Part shown: one piece after another, positions 1-13,533 of the stretch
Position numbering within the stretch: the first letter of the stretch is position 1
Layout: the number at the start of each line of letters is the position of its first letter
Origin: Anseranas semipalmata
Taxonomy: Eukaryota > Chordata > Aves > Anseriformes > Anseranatidae
DNA: 64,000 nucleotides
NCBI GenBank assembly: GCA_013399115.1
Contig: VXAA01007254.1
Span: forward strand, 208,936 to 272,935
Direction: 5' to 3'
The notes under the pieces: generated by a model
The model's database searches: none
Seen by the model: only the letters and a program-made list of their open reading frames with translations
Told to the model about the DNA's origin: nothing
Position numbers and translations under genes: made by a program

Positions 1-3000
1 TACTGGTTGTTCTTGTAGTGAGGGAAAATCTCACCAAGAGTTTTGGTTAAGTTTGAGATTCTAGCAATTTTTCTATTGCTATCGTAGCTTTTACAATAAC
101 TGAATAATTTTCACTGTTCACAAATGTGAATCAATTCTGAGCATCAACTCTCAGAACTATTGCACAGAGCAGTTGTATGCTCCTTGTGAGACACTCTTCA
201 ACTCCAAAACTGTAAAGTTTGATTATATTCTCAATTAATATTATGACCCCTTTGATGTTTAAAAATCATTGTGTTAATGCACTGGCTTTCTAAATACTGC
301 ACAGCTTCCAGATGCTGTATATTTTCTGCTCAGTTTGGACATGGAAATTCAGTTGCCTGTGAGGGCTTTAAGCAAAGACTGAGAATCTGGAGTAGATTAC
401 TATTTCAATAAATATTCAATACTAATTTTTATGCAGGGCATAAATAGACTCCCAGTATTTATGTTTAGTAATGGAAATTGACCTGTTGCATAGTTTCTGC
501 TGTTGGTACTAGTTTTTCATTGTTATTGAATCATTCACCTCTTAATTCGGTAGTTTTTTTTTCAATATCAAACAAATCTGAAGTGATGGTTAAAATGTTA
601 TCTAAAAACTGCATAAGGCATTTCAGATGTTATAGATAGTTTACTTATGGTGACAGAAGGAAATGGAATTACTTATCTGACTTCCAGAGGTGTTCATCTT
701 TTGCTACTGGAGACTTCTACAACCAGCCTTAATAGTGATTTTCACTAATCTGTTAGTGATCATAAAGTTAGCTATTCATTTAGGAAACCTATCTAGGGTT
801 CTTGTGTGAATGTTTACAAATGGTTATGAATCCCAAGCATTTATATCATAGCTAAGAGGTTTGTTAGAAAACATGGAAGAGTAATATCCTAGTAATTTTT
901 CCAAGTCCCTTTGGATTTGGGACATAGTAAAGAACAGGAATCAATCACAGACAGAATAATTTTTTTTTAACAGTTCAGATTCCTACTGCTTTCTCTTACT
1001 TTGTTGTGTCCCCCCCAAAAGTCACTCAGAAATCTCATCTCCTCTTTCATCTTTGGAGAAAGTAAAAGACTTTTGCCAGGGAACTTTACCGAGGACAAGC
1101 TGAATTTCTTTTGCCATTGTATTAATTTCATGTAACTGTTTAATAAAAGTTAATTTGTTAGGTTTGTCTCTTAAAAACTGTCACACAGAACTTTACTGTA
1201 GGAAGTTGTTTGCATAGTAGAAAATAATCAAAATTCAAGCTGTCTTTCTGAGAAATTATTTCTTAGTTAAAATCAATAAACAAAAGTGGTAGTTCTGTTG
1301 TGAGGTCACTTCAAGACAACGGTTCAAAAAGCTGCCCTTTAACATCCATTTTGACTTAAAAACCAGCTAATTTAAATGGTCATTGATATTTAAAAACAAA
1401 ACCACATGAAAACTTTGGGTATGATACTATGTTGAAGTAACTTAATCTGCATTTTCCTTAATGTATCATGAAGCTGTAACATTATCTTTTAATTTTGTTT
1501 GTGCATGTACTCTTGCATCTGAGATACTTTCATGTCAGAGCAACTTGTTTCATAAAGCATATTTGCTTTTAAGCATCAGAATGGCTCTTCCTTTTGTTCA
1601 GTAAAAGGACATTCTAGCCCTAACAAATTAACATATCACAAAGCTTATTCCCTGTTACCTAGTTCATAGAGAGCAGTACCCATTATGGGAAAGTACAGGT
1701 ATATATGGATCACCCCTGTGGTGTTTTATCTTTATCTTATCATCAAAGCTTCCAACTTGGTATGACTCTGGCTTTTCAAGCTCATACTCTTCTCTTTGTA
1801 ATTTTATTAAAATTACTAAGAATTTTATACTCAGCCAATATGAAGGTTGAGTCTCGTTGTTCTTGACCATAAAGCTTATCTGTTCACCTTTCATATGGAG
1901 AAAATAATCTAGTTATTTTTGATACAGTTTTCTCCTTTTCCAGTTTTGGCCTTCTTTTTGAAATCAGAATCTGTAGTACACAGCTCTGTTGATGTCCAAG
2001 GACTGTTGAAACCCAAGGATGATAGGAAACTTTGTCTTTTTGTGAAAACAGAGCCATGCTGTTTCCCTTCATAAGAAACCAAATTGAATGGAGTTTGAGT
2101 GCTGGTTTTTGAGGATAGAACTTAAGAAATGATGAAAGAGCCACAGTGAGAGCCAAGAGATGGTAGGGTTCATCCTGGTGCTAAGAGCTGGTTGATCTCC
2201 TTCCTGTCAGTAATTTTTCCTCTTTCCTGTCAACTCCTTTACTTCAGTTTTGTACTGAGAGAGTGCGTGTATCTTTGAGGTGGCATGAGGCTTGATCTGT
2301 TATGGTAACTTTTGAATCAGCTTAAATATATCATTAAACTTAATGAGATTTTTTTCTAGAGCGAGCCAGTCTGTAGTTGATAGAATTTTTGCCTTTTTAT
2401 TTTCTTTTCATCCTGAGAAGTTCTTTTCGAATCCAATTGGAGACATAAGGAACCACAAGGTCTGCAAGACATGATCAGATGGCACCTGAAAGGTTAAGGC
2501 TAACTGAATTAACTAGACACAAAATCACATTCTTCCAAATCATTTTATGGAGGGGGGGAAAACAAACCCACGGCTGCTTCAGTCATAAAATTCACGGATC
2601 TGGTATTCCATGGTTTCAATTTCCCCATGTCTACTTCACTGGGAGTGGGGCTTTGCTGGCTGACGGAGTTTGTGCTGGTGCTTGCTGGTGTGTGCGAACA
2701 TGGCTGTGCTCACACTGCAGCCGTTCAGGGGTAAGAGCAGAAGGCAAAAAGAACAGTAATTTTGATCAATCTCCCCTACCAGCCACTCATTATCTCTGAG
2801 AATTTCTGTCCCTTTGTCAAACTTGGGAGTTACCAGAGAGGCTCAAATTGTGTTTAGTAGTTCACCTGTGTGTAGGTGCATGGTGATTTTGTTTCCTTGT
2901 TTCCATGGAAAGGTAGGATAAAAATTCATCTTTCCTCCGCTGAAGCCCTTTTTCTTCTTTCTTGCATACACCTAAAATAATCCAAAGGCTATGTTTCAGG

Positions 3001-5157
3001 CAAAAACTTGCCTTCTTTGGCTTCTTGCCCACTTGGGTGCATAGCAAGCCCAGGTGCTGGACATCAGAGCCCGGGGCTAGCCAACTCCAGCGACCTCCCA
3101 CAGCTTGCCCTGAGGAAGCTTGCTGTGCCTGGCAATCTTAAAATGTAGGCTTCGCTATCCTAATTGAGTCAGAACCAGCTTTCAGGTTGCTTGTTACTCT
3201 TCATCATTCACCTCTGTTAAGCAACAGAGTGAGCTGCTTGGCTTTCTGGTGTTTTCTTGTATGTTGTTGATGCACATTGGAATAGCAGAAGTGTTAGACT
3301 ACTGATGGACAGGTCTGTGCTTGGTGAAGCTGTTCTGAAATCGTCAGGTTTTGGAATTGCTTTCCTCTGAGAATATCTGCAGGTTCTTCTTTTGCAGACA
3401 AGGATTCTGTTCCAACTACAGCCATTTTATTAGTATCTTAAATCCTCAGCGCTGAAAAAAATTGTTTTGGATGGTTGATTCTAATAAAGAAGCTTCTATA
3501 AATGCAAGTTTTCTGCGGGTTAAAGTCAGGATTTCTTACCCAGCTATCTAATTCAGTTGTTCTCAGTACAGAATGAAATAGGCATCTGCTGTCTCCCTTT
3601 AAATCTATCCTGTCTTTAGACTTTTTTTTTTTTTCCTCTGGGAGAATTTGGATTTGTATTACTGCAGTGGTGGTGCAGGCCTCTTCTGTGTAGTATCTTT
3701 ACAAATAATCATTCAGTAATTCCAAATGAGCCTATTGCTTTTGCAGGAATGGCACCTGCTCCCTGTGCTTAGAAAAGTGGCAAGTGAAGCAATTAGCTAA
3801 TTTTAGGATTTTTTTTTTTTTCAAAATTCATAAACAGCCGATCCCAGAATACTTCTGAAGATGAATACTAGTTTAAGGAATCCTGTAACAGCAAGTTTTT
3901 CTACACTTAAAGTGGTCTTCAGGGCTTGCTTTTTAAAAGGCATGTTAGTAGTCTGCTGTTTGTAGCTGGGTTTGACATATTTCTAATCGCCTGAGTCTTT
4001 AGGCTAAATGAGCTGGTGGAAATACCCTTGTACTTACATGTTTCAAATTTTCAAAATTAGTGCATCTGTGTAAGTTCCTAATTAATCAATGTTAAACATT
4101 GAAGATGGTAGTGATCTCCCCCTCTACTTATTTTCACTTTAAAATGTTACGAAAATTTACTTAGGTGCTTTGTGATTTTGCTTTTGTCTCTTTGTCAAGT
4201 GTAGTTGGCAGTTTTAGAATGGATTTGCACAAGGAGCTGGAGAAAGCTTTCCATCAAAGATGTTAGAATTATGCCATTACAAATTGTAATATTGTTTGAT
4301 GTAAGAATACTAAGGAGATATCTATAATAAAAACTGACATGAAATTAAGTAGGTAAGAAGACTGTTTTAGGCCTATTTAGCTATATTGACGTATACTTTC
4401 AATCTGATAGTGTGTTTTTTGATTCTTTTTTATAATAAAAATAATTACCTTTCTTTTTCCGTGTAACTGATCAGTTTCAGTGTTTTAATTTTAGATTTCA
4501 GTTCGATTTAAAAGAAATCTCATACTCTTAATGCCTGGTACATGTAGGCTGTGAAATTAGTTTTCATGTTTTAATATTCATTTCGGAATTTTTCTTTCAT
4601 TCATTTCTACGAGTGTGTAGTTGAAGTGAAATTGCATCGTGCTGTGTGGAAACAGAAATACAGAAATAGAGGGTAATGCCAACTTGCTGAGGAGAGACAA
4701 TATTACAAAGGATAATTGGCTGTATCTTTATTTACACTTTGAACTTGTACTGCTGGACTAAAAATGTTTCCCATGCTCAAGACCAGATTTCCAGCAGTTC
4801 TTGTTGCTCTGCAAATGTACTAACTAGAAAAGTAACCGGAGGTTAAATGTTGCTTAAGGATTTGTTATGAATCCGTTATCTTTTTGCACTTATCTTTCCC
4901 AAAGACAATGTTATATGAAAAGCTTTCCATCAGCTTACTTACTCAGCCTTGTTCTATCTTATAAATAACAAAAACTTTCACCTTAATTTTAGGGGAATTC
5001 CTAGAATTTTGCTGCTGCTTTTTATCTAGTTTCTAACTTTGTATTTAGTTTGTTATTTTATTCTGATTGTCCACTGAAGGTGAAATCCAAAAATTCAAAG
5101 CTGACTCCTCTCATGGAGAGACTTCTAAGACCTCTCTGATGACAAGTAGCAACTTTT

Positions 5158-5275
5158 CGTTCATCCTCACGAAGCTGGCACTTAACCGCTCGAGGCTGTC
5201 TGAGGACCAGGTGCTCGTCGTCTTGTGAGCGTGCCTGCCCCTAGGCACGTTGTTCTGTCATGTCCGATCCCAGCG
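5158..5275. other. Small CpG cluster in AT-rich intron
   Basis: About ten CpG dinucleotides fall within about 118 bp (for example in accgctcgag, gctcgtcgtc, gagcgtg, ggcacgtt, gtccgatc and agcgatc), while the surrounding kilobases have very few. There is no open frame, TATA-like element or recognisable repeat. It could be an unmethylated regulatory element or the remnant of an insertion. Confidence 0.3.
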
Positions 5276-8200
5276 ATCCCTGAGATTGAAATGTAAGAAC
5301 CATGTAGCCCTGTAGTTGAAAAAATGTGTTCTCCATGCAAGTAGTCTGCCAGCAACTCATCTTCAAAGTGCTGGAAGTGCCCATTTGCAGTTTACTTACG
5401 AGGCGGACACATTCAAGCTGAGCTAGCTCAGACTGTGCAAGTCTCCTAGGTAGAAAGGCTTGCTAGGATTGGAACATCGTTTCTGTCTAGGTGGAACTAG
5501 TGTGCTGGGCTGTGTATTCAAAAATGAACTCTTTCGTTACTTTATCCAGACAGCTTTTGCAGTAGGCCTGTGGTCCAAGAAAAATGTCATATTTTCTCTA
5601 TTATTTTTGAAGTGAAGAATTTATTTCAGTTACTCAATAGCTTCCAGAACAGAAGAAATTTGAGACCATGCTATGGAAAGGATTCTTGCAAGGCTGTTTG
5701 AAAAGTGTGCCTTGTAAAACAAAATGATTTGGAAACAAGCCACTAAGTGCAGGCATAGCAGTTAGTTGTGTAAGTGGTACTGTGCAACCTGGACCAGCTG
5801 TTAGGCCATAAAGGTAGGGAGATACAGAGGAGTAACACTGGTTGGCTGAATTGTGCATTCTGTTTCGTTTATTGCTGCAGAGCCCTGTAGTTCTAAGGCT
5901 CAAGCAGGGCACAAGGACTGTTCCTAGTCTGTTGTGGCTTGCATTTGAAAAACAAAATATTTTCTGAGACTTTTAGAATTTGTCCCCACCTCACAGAAGA
6001 TGCAGAAGTCAAGAAAATGCCCTTGTGTGGGAGATAGTTTTACATACAAGTAATGCTCACAGTTCTCTACCTCATATTTGAGGTCAAGGTAAGGAGATGA
6101 TTATTCCAAGGTCCCTTCTAAATTGTGCCTTGTAGAATTGCAAAGTGAATATTAACTATTGTAATATTCAAAGTAAAATCTTATTGGAGTCTTGAACCGT
6201 GAGTTCAGCAGTAAGGATGTACTTTTTATGGCTGAGCCTGACTTGAAGATATTTCCTATGCTGTGCACCTCATTGGGGTTCAGCTTCTTGCTCGTTACGT
6301 GCTCTGGCAGATAGACTGCTGTCTGTCTGCAGGACTGCTGTCTCTGTCTCCTTGCCTTTTCCATGTAACTAGCATATATTCAGTAGAAATTATGAGCATG
6401 GGGACCTTGCCTCACCGTTCTAATGCAGTGTGACACATCTTGTCCTTTGGTTCCTAGATTTATTACTTATCACACTTTCTTCCAGATATTAAGGCTATGC
6501 ACATAAAATGAAATTTAAAAATCATTCAGACAAATGTGAGTGACCATATATCACACTCATCTATGTCTTTATGGTCACTGAGTAGCAGCTGAAGTCACGT
6601 GGGACCTTTGTTATTGAAGACAGTCGGGGCTGCCTTTGGGCACAATCTGTTACTGCTTCAAGGAACGTAAGGGTTTGGCTGGTGTTCAAGAAACTGCCGA
6701 TTGACAGGCAGCCTCGCTGACTGTTGCCTGCTGTCTAGTTTATCTCGTAATAACTTAATAGGAAGGTAGCTAAGAACATTCTCTACATTCCTTTCCCGCT
6801 TTCAGGCTCTTAGATATTGACATTTCAGGCCAGAATGCTATATAATAATGTATGTAATCTGGCCTGCTAGCACCTGCATTGACTACAGAGTCATACCACT
6901 TTGTGCCACTTCCTGTCAGAGCCATCCTAGATTTTGCTGACAAGATTACACAGGTGTTTTTTTTTCACTACCAGGCTGTCTTGAAAGGGTCGTGATCTGG
7001 GTAACTATGGTGTGAGATGACATCCCCCCCACCCTTTACCCTTTTTTTTTTTTTTTTTCCAAACATGTGATGTTATACATTGTTTAATCTTTCTCCATCT
7101 GCCATGTTAAGTCATTAACAGCTTTCAAGTTGTAGGCTTGAGTGCCAGAAGCTTGTGTCTGCTATTTAAACCTGCCCCATCTTTATTTCAAGCCTAGATT
7201 TCCCTCTTGTCCCCTTGTTGGGATGAGCACTTGAGATAAGTAGTGGAAGCGAATATATTAGAAATCAGTATGATGCTAGGAAAGTGCTGAAAATATTTCA
7301 GAGAACTTGCTGTTACTTTGGTAATTTCTCCATTAAAAGCTACCATTATGCTGTCATCAACATGGTCCCCAGCTTTACTGTCCCCCTAAGATTAATTGCT
7401 TTTAGCTGGCATTTGAATGCTAGAAATTTCATCCCGTGGACTACTACAGTGGATATGACCCTGCTGACTCCTGGTTTTGATTAATTGAAAGCATTTCATT
7501 TGGAATGAAGCATAATAATTATCTTCTTAAGCTACACAAATTGCTAGGAGTGGATCGCAGTTTCTCAATTTGCCTTTTATTCTCCACCCCTACTCTAGAA
7601 TCAAAATATTGTGTCCAAAATTCTTTTCTCAACAGCAATCTCTCTAAAGGCAAGCAACAGATTTCAAGAGGGATATTCAGCTTTTTCAGTTGATGTCTGT
7701 AACTTTTTTTTTTTTCTCTCTTCAGGATAAAATTGAAGTTCAGTACTATGAATGATTTTAACAGCATGAGTAAAATGAGCCTGTTGTATAGGAGAGGCTT
7801 CATGGCATTTATTTTTTGAAATATTAAAATTCATTGTAAACACTTATCTTGCTCCAGTATGCCTGGGCATGAAGATGTTCTAGGCAGAGCATAAGGAAGC
7901 AACAGTTAAGTGTGAAAGAACAATGAATGGATCATGATTCAGTGAATTCATGTTTATTGGACCTCAAAACAAGCTAATAAAAACCCTAAATGCCTAGCCT
8001 CTCTAGTTTGAGAGTATCTCCCAACATTAAAGAGCTGGAAAGCTGGGAGGTAAGAAAGAGGGGAAAATGGCAGGGCTCAAATGAGTGTTGAGTCTCTCCT
8101 AGCTCTGCAGGCTGCAGTCACTTGTGACAGTAATCTGTCCGCTTGCTGTCCTGTTCCTTATGAAAAGTGACAGAGGTAGTGCTTCCAGTTTCTCTTCTGT

Positions 8201-9072
8201 GCTACAAAAGGATTAATTTCCCAACTGGAATGGGGTAAGTGTTATTGTATCAGAAGGACATCATTTTTGGAAGAGGGAGGGGGTTGAGGAAGAGCTTGTA
8301 GTTGCAATCACTTGTGTTCTTTCTCTTTCCATTAAATTCTAGAAATTAAAAAGGATATTTTTTCAAAAGGAGGATAGCTAGAAACCAATGACTTATGAAA
8401 AGTTGTCTTATTTGATTATTTTTAACATTTTCAGCTCTCTACCTTTTTAGACCTCTAAGTAAGTTACCCGTCTCCGGCTGTCTCTGATGGCTGATCACAT
8501 AGCAGCTAGTAGTTTACAGCTGAGCAGAAAATATTCATTTTTAATTTAGGAGCACAGAATATGAAGTTATTTGTGTTGGGGACCACACAGGAAAAAATAA
8601 TTTTCAGCTTATATGTGATAACGTTCATTATGTAAAAAAACAAACATAAATACTAATATTGCTGTTAGATTGTGTGTTGAGAGGACCATATGCTAAGAGC
8701 ATGGATGAGAGAACGTGGGAGGGCCCGGAGAGCAAGAGCAATGATCCTTTATTTAAGTATTACAAATGGAATGAACAGAAAGTGTGTTTGCTGTAAAAAT
8801 AGATTGTATCAGGAATTAAATACTACTAAGTAACATTATCGAGAAAAGATATAAAAATGCTGTGAATAAATGTATGAAATGCAGAAAGGAAAATGTGTTA
8901 GTAACAACGTTTTTCTTGGAAATTATATAGGTTTTATGCTTTAAAAGAAACTGTGGGGAAGTTTTTATTTTTTATAGCGAATATTAGGAATTTCTGTGCA
9001 GCTTACACTAGATATTTGTGCAGAGGATCAATGCAGTTGGTCAGGGGTAGGTGCTTTGTCACTTTGAGAGGC

Positions 9073-9477
9073 TTAAGAGTAGATAGGATTCACAGCTTTC
9101 TTAAAGCTTTCCATTTTACAGAAATTGTTACTTCGTTTTGCTTTGACTACTATTTGTGGTGTTTGATTCTTAATGGACATATTCGGCGGAGTTGCAGGGC
9201 AATCACCCCAAATACCATCACGAGGAAGGCCAGCCTGTGTGTTAGAAAACGCTGCAGCCTCCTGTGAAAAGTAATACATTTGTATTCCGTAAATCAACAT
9301 TGCAAAGCAACTGCTGTAAACACTCACTTGGGCACTGTGCCCCCAGCTGGACACCCAGGCTCGAGACTGAACTGCAGTGGTCAGGACTGCGTTAGCATTC
9401 AGTAAGTACTGCAGGTGTTGTGGATTTTGCTCTTTTACAGCTGGTTCAGCCATTCCAATCGATGTCAATAATTTCAA
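9073..9477 (-). other. Unexplained minus-strand open frame, 134 codons
   Basis: A frame open for 134 codons from MKLLTSIGMAEPAVKEQNP to KKAVNPIYS. I do not recognise the protein. The middle reads QSRAWVSSWGHSAQ, then a hydrophobic run VYSSCFAMLIYGIQMYY. Shortly after, a one-base shift opens a second frame of about 36 codons containing RRLQRFLTHRLAFLVMVFGV, which looks like a basic-flanked membrane segment ending at a stop. This could be a frameshifted small membrane-protein pseudogene or chance. By my rough estimate a frame this long is expected once or twice in a window of this size and composition. Confidence 0.2.
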
Positions 9478-11981
9478 TTTATAGCATCAAAAAATAAAAT
9501 TACTGTAGAAAAGAGGTGTTCTGGCAAAAGAAGGCCACTTTGTTTCTTGATCAGACACTTTCTGTGCTGTGGGGCTTCTTTTCTCCTACTAGACATAAGG
9601 CAGTTTTAAATCAACACAGCTCCTAATTTTCTCTTTCCTGCTCTTTGATTTATACAGTCAACCTGTCGCTGTAAAGTTGTAAGTGCTTTCCAGTGTAAGA
9701 TTGATAGTAGTAAGGTGGTTACTTTGTACAAACTTTGACACCTCTTTCTCTTTTGAGTAAGATAAACTGTATGGTTTTTTAAAACTCGTGTTTACTCTTT
9801 AGACTTCGATCAGGATTATTTGAGTGGTGTGACTGTCAAAAAGGAAGGCAAATTTTGTGCTTTGTCTGAAGATGCCAGACTGCATTCACTTGATCGAAGT
9901 AGGATCCCAAGAAGGACTGGTGTTTTCTCTCCAGCTCATAAATCAGTTTTCATGAGTTACCTTAGGGTCTGGTTGCTGTTTAGATCATTAATGGTGTCTG
10001 TCATCACAGAAGTTCAGGTTGTTGTTTAATTAGTTAATTACTTTGGGAATTAGGTTTAAAGATTCCAGAAAATGTCAAAAGTTTTTCTGAAATGGTAGAA
10101 AGCCTTGTGAATGGACCCTGATATGTTCTTGAAAGCCTAAATAAATGAGAAGATAGAGAACTGCACTTTAAAATGACAGGATTCTGTGCCAGTTCTTAAT
10201 ACCTTAATTAGAAAGCAGTGAATTACTCCTATCATATGGATCAGTCTGGTGATTAATAAAATACTGGTCTTACAGATGAGTCCTCAGGTTTATTTTTTTC
10301 TGCTCTTTGCCAACTTTTTCTACCATTGTCACCATTTCTGCCATCAGGGGTAGATGGTGGCAGGTCTTGCAGTTTAACTTACTCTCCATCTCCTGGCACT
10401 CACACTTATGTCTCGGTTTAGCTCTCAGTGGTTGTTTTCCACCCATGATCTCTGGCAGCCTTCCAGTGGGTGTGGGAGACAACTTGTCAGTATGAACAGG
10501 TCATTGTTTCTGGTCTTCTGTATTGTTTCACTTCTCTCTGTCTTGAACAATGAGCTCAGTCTCTGTTAGCTGTTTCAAATGTTTTCAAAGCCTCCTTCCC
10601 TTTTAGACAGCAGCAAGGTTACTTAGATTATATAGACAGTTCTCAACTGTTGGTAGCAAATTAATACTATACTCTGTCCGTGAATCAAGATAGCAAAATG
10701 GAGTGACTCGTACCGCGTGAGTGATACAGAGGCCGTCATGTGTAATACCGTGAGTTTGGTTCTCGTAGGCTGGCAGGCTGTCTGGAGACCAGGATATTAT
10801 CTTTTCACCTTGGTGCTCTTCTTTTGAGCCCCTAGCTCACCAGGGATGAAGTGAGAGATGCTGTCCTATGGTAGTATCTGCCTCTGGCACTGAAGTAGAA
10901 TGTGTCGTGTAACTTTACTACTTCTTTGTACAACTGTAGAGCTTTGATGTGGATGTTTTTTAATTGAGAGTATATTTGGAAAACAAGAGTGGAAAGATGT
11001 TTTCCTGTTCTAAAACTGTCACCTATATCCCAATCAAAACACATCTTTTCCGATTGATTCTTGTCTAGCTTGCTTCCAGTGATAGGGATGCTTTACATTG
11101 GATGTTTTAGGGATAATGTGTTGCTTGTCTTTTTCTTCTTTTTTTTCTTTTTCTTTGTTTTGGCAACATCATAAATCTGAATATGCGTATACTGTGTGTG
11201 CTGCCTTGATGAGAAACTAGTGTTTAAGCCCAAATCTGGATGAATTGAAACCATTTCATTTCCCTTTCCTGGTTGTATTCTGACAGAACAATAGCAAAGT
11301 TTGTATTTAGTTCTTTATACCATTAAGCTATTTCAAACACACTTCTTTTATTGTTGCTTTTTAAAATTATTTTTCCTCTCTGCCTTACATATTTATCCTT
11401 AGAAAATACGTGCTCCTCAAATTTACCAGCATTAGCTTGCTGCTGTAATATAAAAACAAAGTCCTCTTATATCTTTAGATAATATTGGCTAAAATGTGGC
11501 AGTAAAGTGACAGTGAATAGCTATGCAAAAGACAAGAATTAATGATGATTGTTAGAGAAGGCTGGATAAAAAGAAATCCATTATAGCTTGAGATCCTTGT
11601 CAACAAAATTAATGTCTAGCTCGCATTTTACTTCCTGTATTTTTGTAGTTTGTTATTCCTATGTGAGTGTAGGTTTTCTGCTTGTCCACATTTATTGCTT
11701 TTTTTTTTTCCCCACAGACTGCTTCTCCAATTTGCTGTCAGTGGTTGCTTTAATGAAAGAAATACAAAAGTTTATACATTTCATGATCTCCGCAAATGCT
11801 GACATTACTGTACTAATTTGCACACCTTATGTTTTTCTTAGGAACCCGGAGGGTTAAGAAGTAACACTTTTTTCTTCTTCTTTATTGAATGATGGCTTAC
11901 TTTACAAAGTACAGATTGGTCTTAAAAAAAGGGATCACTAATCTGATGTCCTTGGCACTGTTCAAAATTTACACAGGCAGG

Positions 11982-12252
11982 TAGTGATAGGACAAGGGGG
12001 AACAGTTTTAACCTAAAAGATTTAGATTAGATGTTAGGAGGAAATTCTTCACTGTGAGGGTGGTGAGGCACTGGCACAGGCTGCCCAGTGGGGTTGTGGA
12101 TGCCCCATCCCTGGAGGTGTTCAAGGCCAGGTTGGATGGGGCCCTGGGTAACCGGATCTAGTGGGTGGCATCCCTGCCCATGGCAGGGGGTGTGGACGTA
12201 GATGGTCTTTACGGTCCCTTCCAACCCAAGCAATTCTACGATTCCACGAATT
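11982..12252 (+). mobile_element. CR1-type LINE, 3' end fragment (sense)
   Basis: Matches the familiar CR1 3' region in order: gtgataggacaagggg, the block attcttcactgtgagggtgg, cactggcacaggctgcccag, tccctggaggtgttcaaggc, and the terminus cccttccaacccaa followed by attctacgattccacga, a diverged double copy of the terminal octamer. It is about 270 bp and 5'-truncated, as is typical, in the same orientation as ASCC3. The moderately diverged terminus suggests an old insertion. Confidence 0.93.
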
Positions 12253-12428
12253 TTGCAAATATACAAAGAAACAACATAATGCTATTTCCCAGAGGGCAGT
12301 AGTCAGAGACAACCACAGCAAAACTTTCACCTAAGGAGCTGGCAAATTAAATACAGGACAGTAAGAGAACTCTCCTCTTCATAGTTGGAACAGAAGTATC
12401 TGAATCCTACAATGCCAAAGTTTTACTC

Positions 12429-12520
12429 ATTCATAGAACATTATTTCATATTCATAGAATATATTCATATCATGATATTTCATATCATGAATTTCATATC
12501 ATGAATATATTCATAGAACA
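12429..12520. repeat. AT-rich triplicated palindromic motif
   Basis: The 12-mer TTCATATCATGA occurs three times, at 12464-12475, 12479-12490 and 12493-12504, with spacings of 15 and 14 bp. It is flanked on both sides by copies of attcatagaa (near 12429, 12450 and 12510). Each 12-mer contains the self-complementary core CATATCATG/CATGATATG-like halves, so neighbouring copies can pair. It sits about 180 bp after the CR1 end. Confidence 0.7.
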
Positions 12521-13533
12521 AAACACATCATAACTATTATTCTTACCTGGTACCTAAAGTTGACTAACTTTAGCAGCAAACTTAAAGAACACTAAGGAGA
12601 AACTGCCCTATTTTCCTTTTTAGAAAATGAAAAAATGAAAAAAAAATGTTTTGTGAAATGTTAGAAATCAAGAATGGTTTCTGAGTAGCTTACTGCTCTC
12701 CTGTAATGCATTGAATTTTGTCAAAATAATTATGGGTAAGATGGACGGCAGGTGGTTTTAATATTTTGTTGTTTTGTTCCCTGAAAAAGTGATACATGGG
12801 AAAGGGAACTTACTATTAAATAGGGAATATATATAAGCTGCTATAAGAGAGTCATTTGAGTAGGAGAATCATTGGGCAAACTGGTTCTTACTGGTGTGGA
12901 ATTCTTTTCTGGTGTAAATTGCTTACATTGTTTAAGTAAGTTGCACACACTCATACACACACAGCAATATATGTGCAAGAAGTATAGACTGAAGTCAGTA
13001 CTAGTCTATTCTTAATTGTTGCTTCAAATCCTGCTCTCTTCTCAGTCACATCTGTGACTTTTTTTTTTAGGATATGAATGTGAAAATGCAGTAGGTGATC
13101 TCTCTCATTCATTGGAATAGGAATAACTTCCTATTTATCTGACTTCTATAAGAAAGCACCAGTTCTCGTGATTTATCTGGTTAGATTATGGAGGAATAAA
13201 TTCGTAGTATAGTTTATGTAAATAACTATAAAAAAACATAAAGTTTAGTCTTGAGAAGAATTAAATTTTCTACAAGAATCTCAAAAAGAAACATTTTATT
13301 TAATAGACAAAATTCACAGATTTTAAATCTTTCCAACTGAAAACTTTCTGTACTTTTCCCTTTTATCTGGAGGAATGCTAGCAATGATACGCCTTGGGCT
13401 GAATTACCTGGAGCTGAAATTCTTTAAACTCATTGTTAACAGATACGCTATTACCAGGGATGGAAATATTGCAGTCCTATTTGTCATTTTACAGTAATTT
13501 GGACAATGACTTCAGACCTGCTTTTCTTTGTAG

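Larger units (their letters stand above)
1..13533 (+). other. ASCC3: ASCC3 intron (3' part), upstream of the first visible exon
   Basis: At least 13.5 kb of AT-rich intron ending in a pyrimidine-rich acceptor (ctttgtag) at 13533. The preceding part of ASCC3 should encode long, easily seen exons, and no + strand frame here matches it, so the upstream exon lies before the window. Contents noted separately: a CpG cluster near 5.16 kb, an unexplained minus-strand open frame at 9.07-9.48 kb, a strong unpaired acceptor at 11717, a CR1 fragment at 11.98-12.25 kb and a triplicated AT-rich motif at 12.46-12.50 kb. The rest holds poly-T runs (for example 7039-7058) and otherwise nothing I can identify. 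Confidence 0.85.

Noticed and set aside
2479..2799. 106-codon + strand frame
   Set aside because: No recognisable domain, no splice or promoter context, and a length expected by chance.
7505..7803. Overlapping 62- and 94-codon frames on opposite strands
   Set aside because: Low-complexity composition (Leu/Lys/Phe-rich) in AT-rich DNA and no conserved motif.
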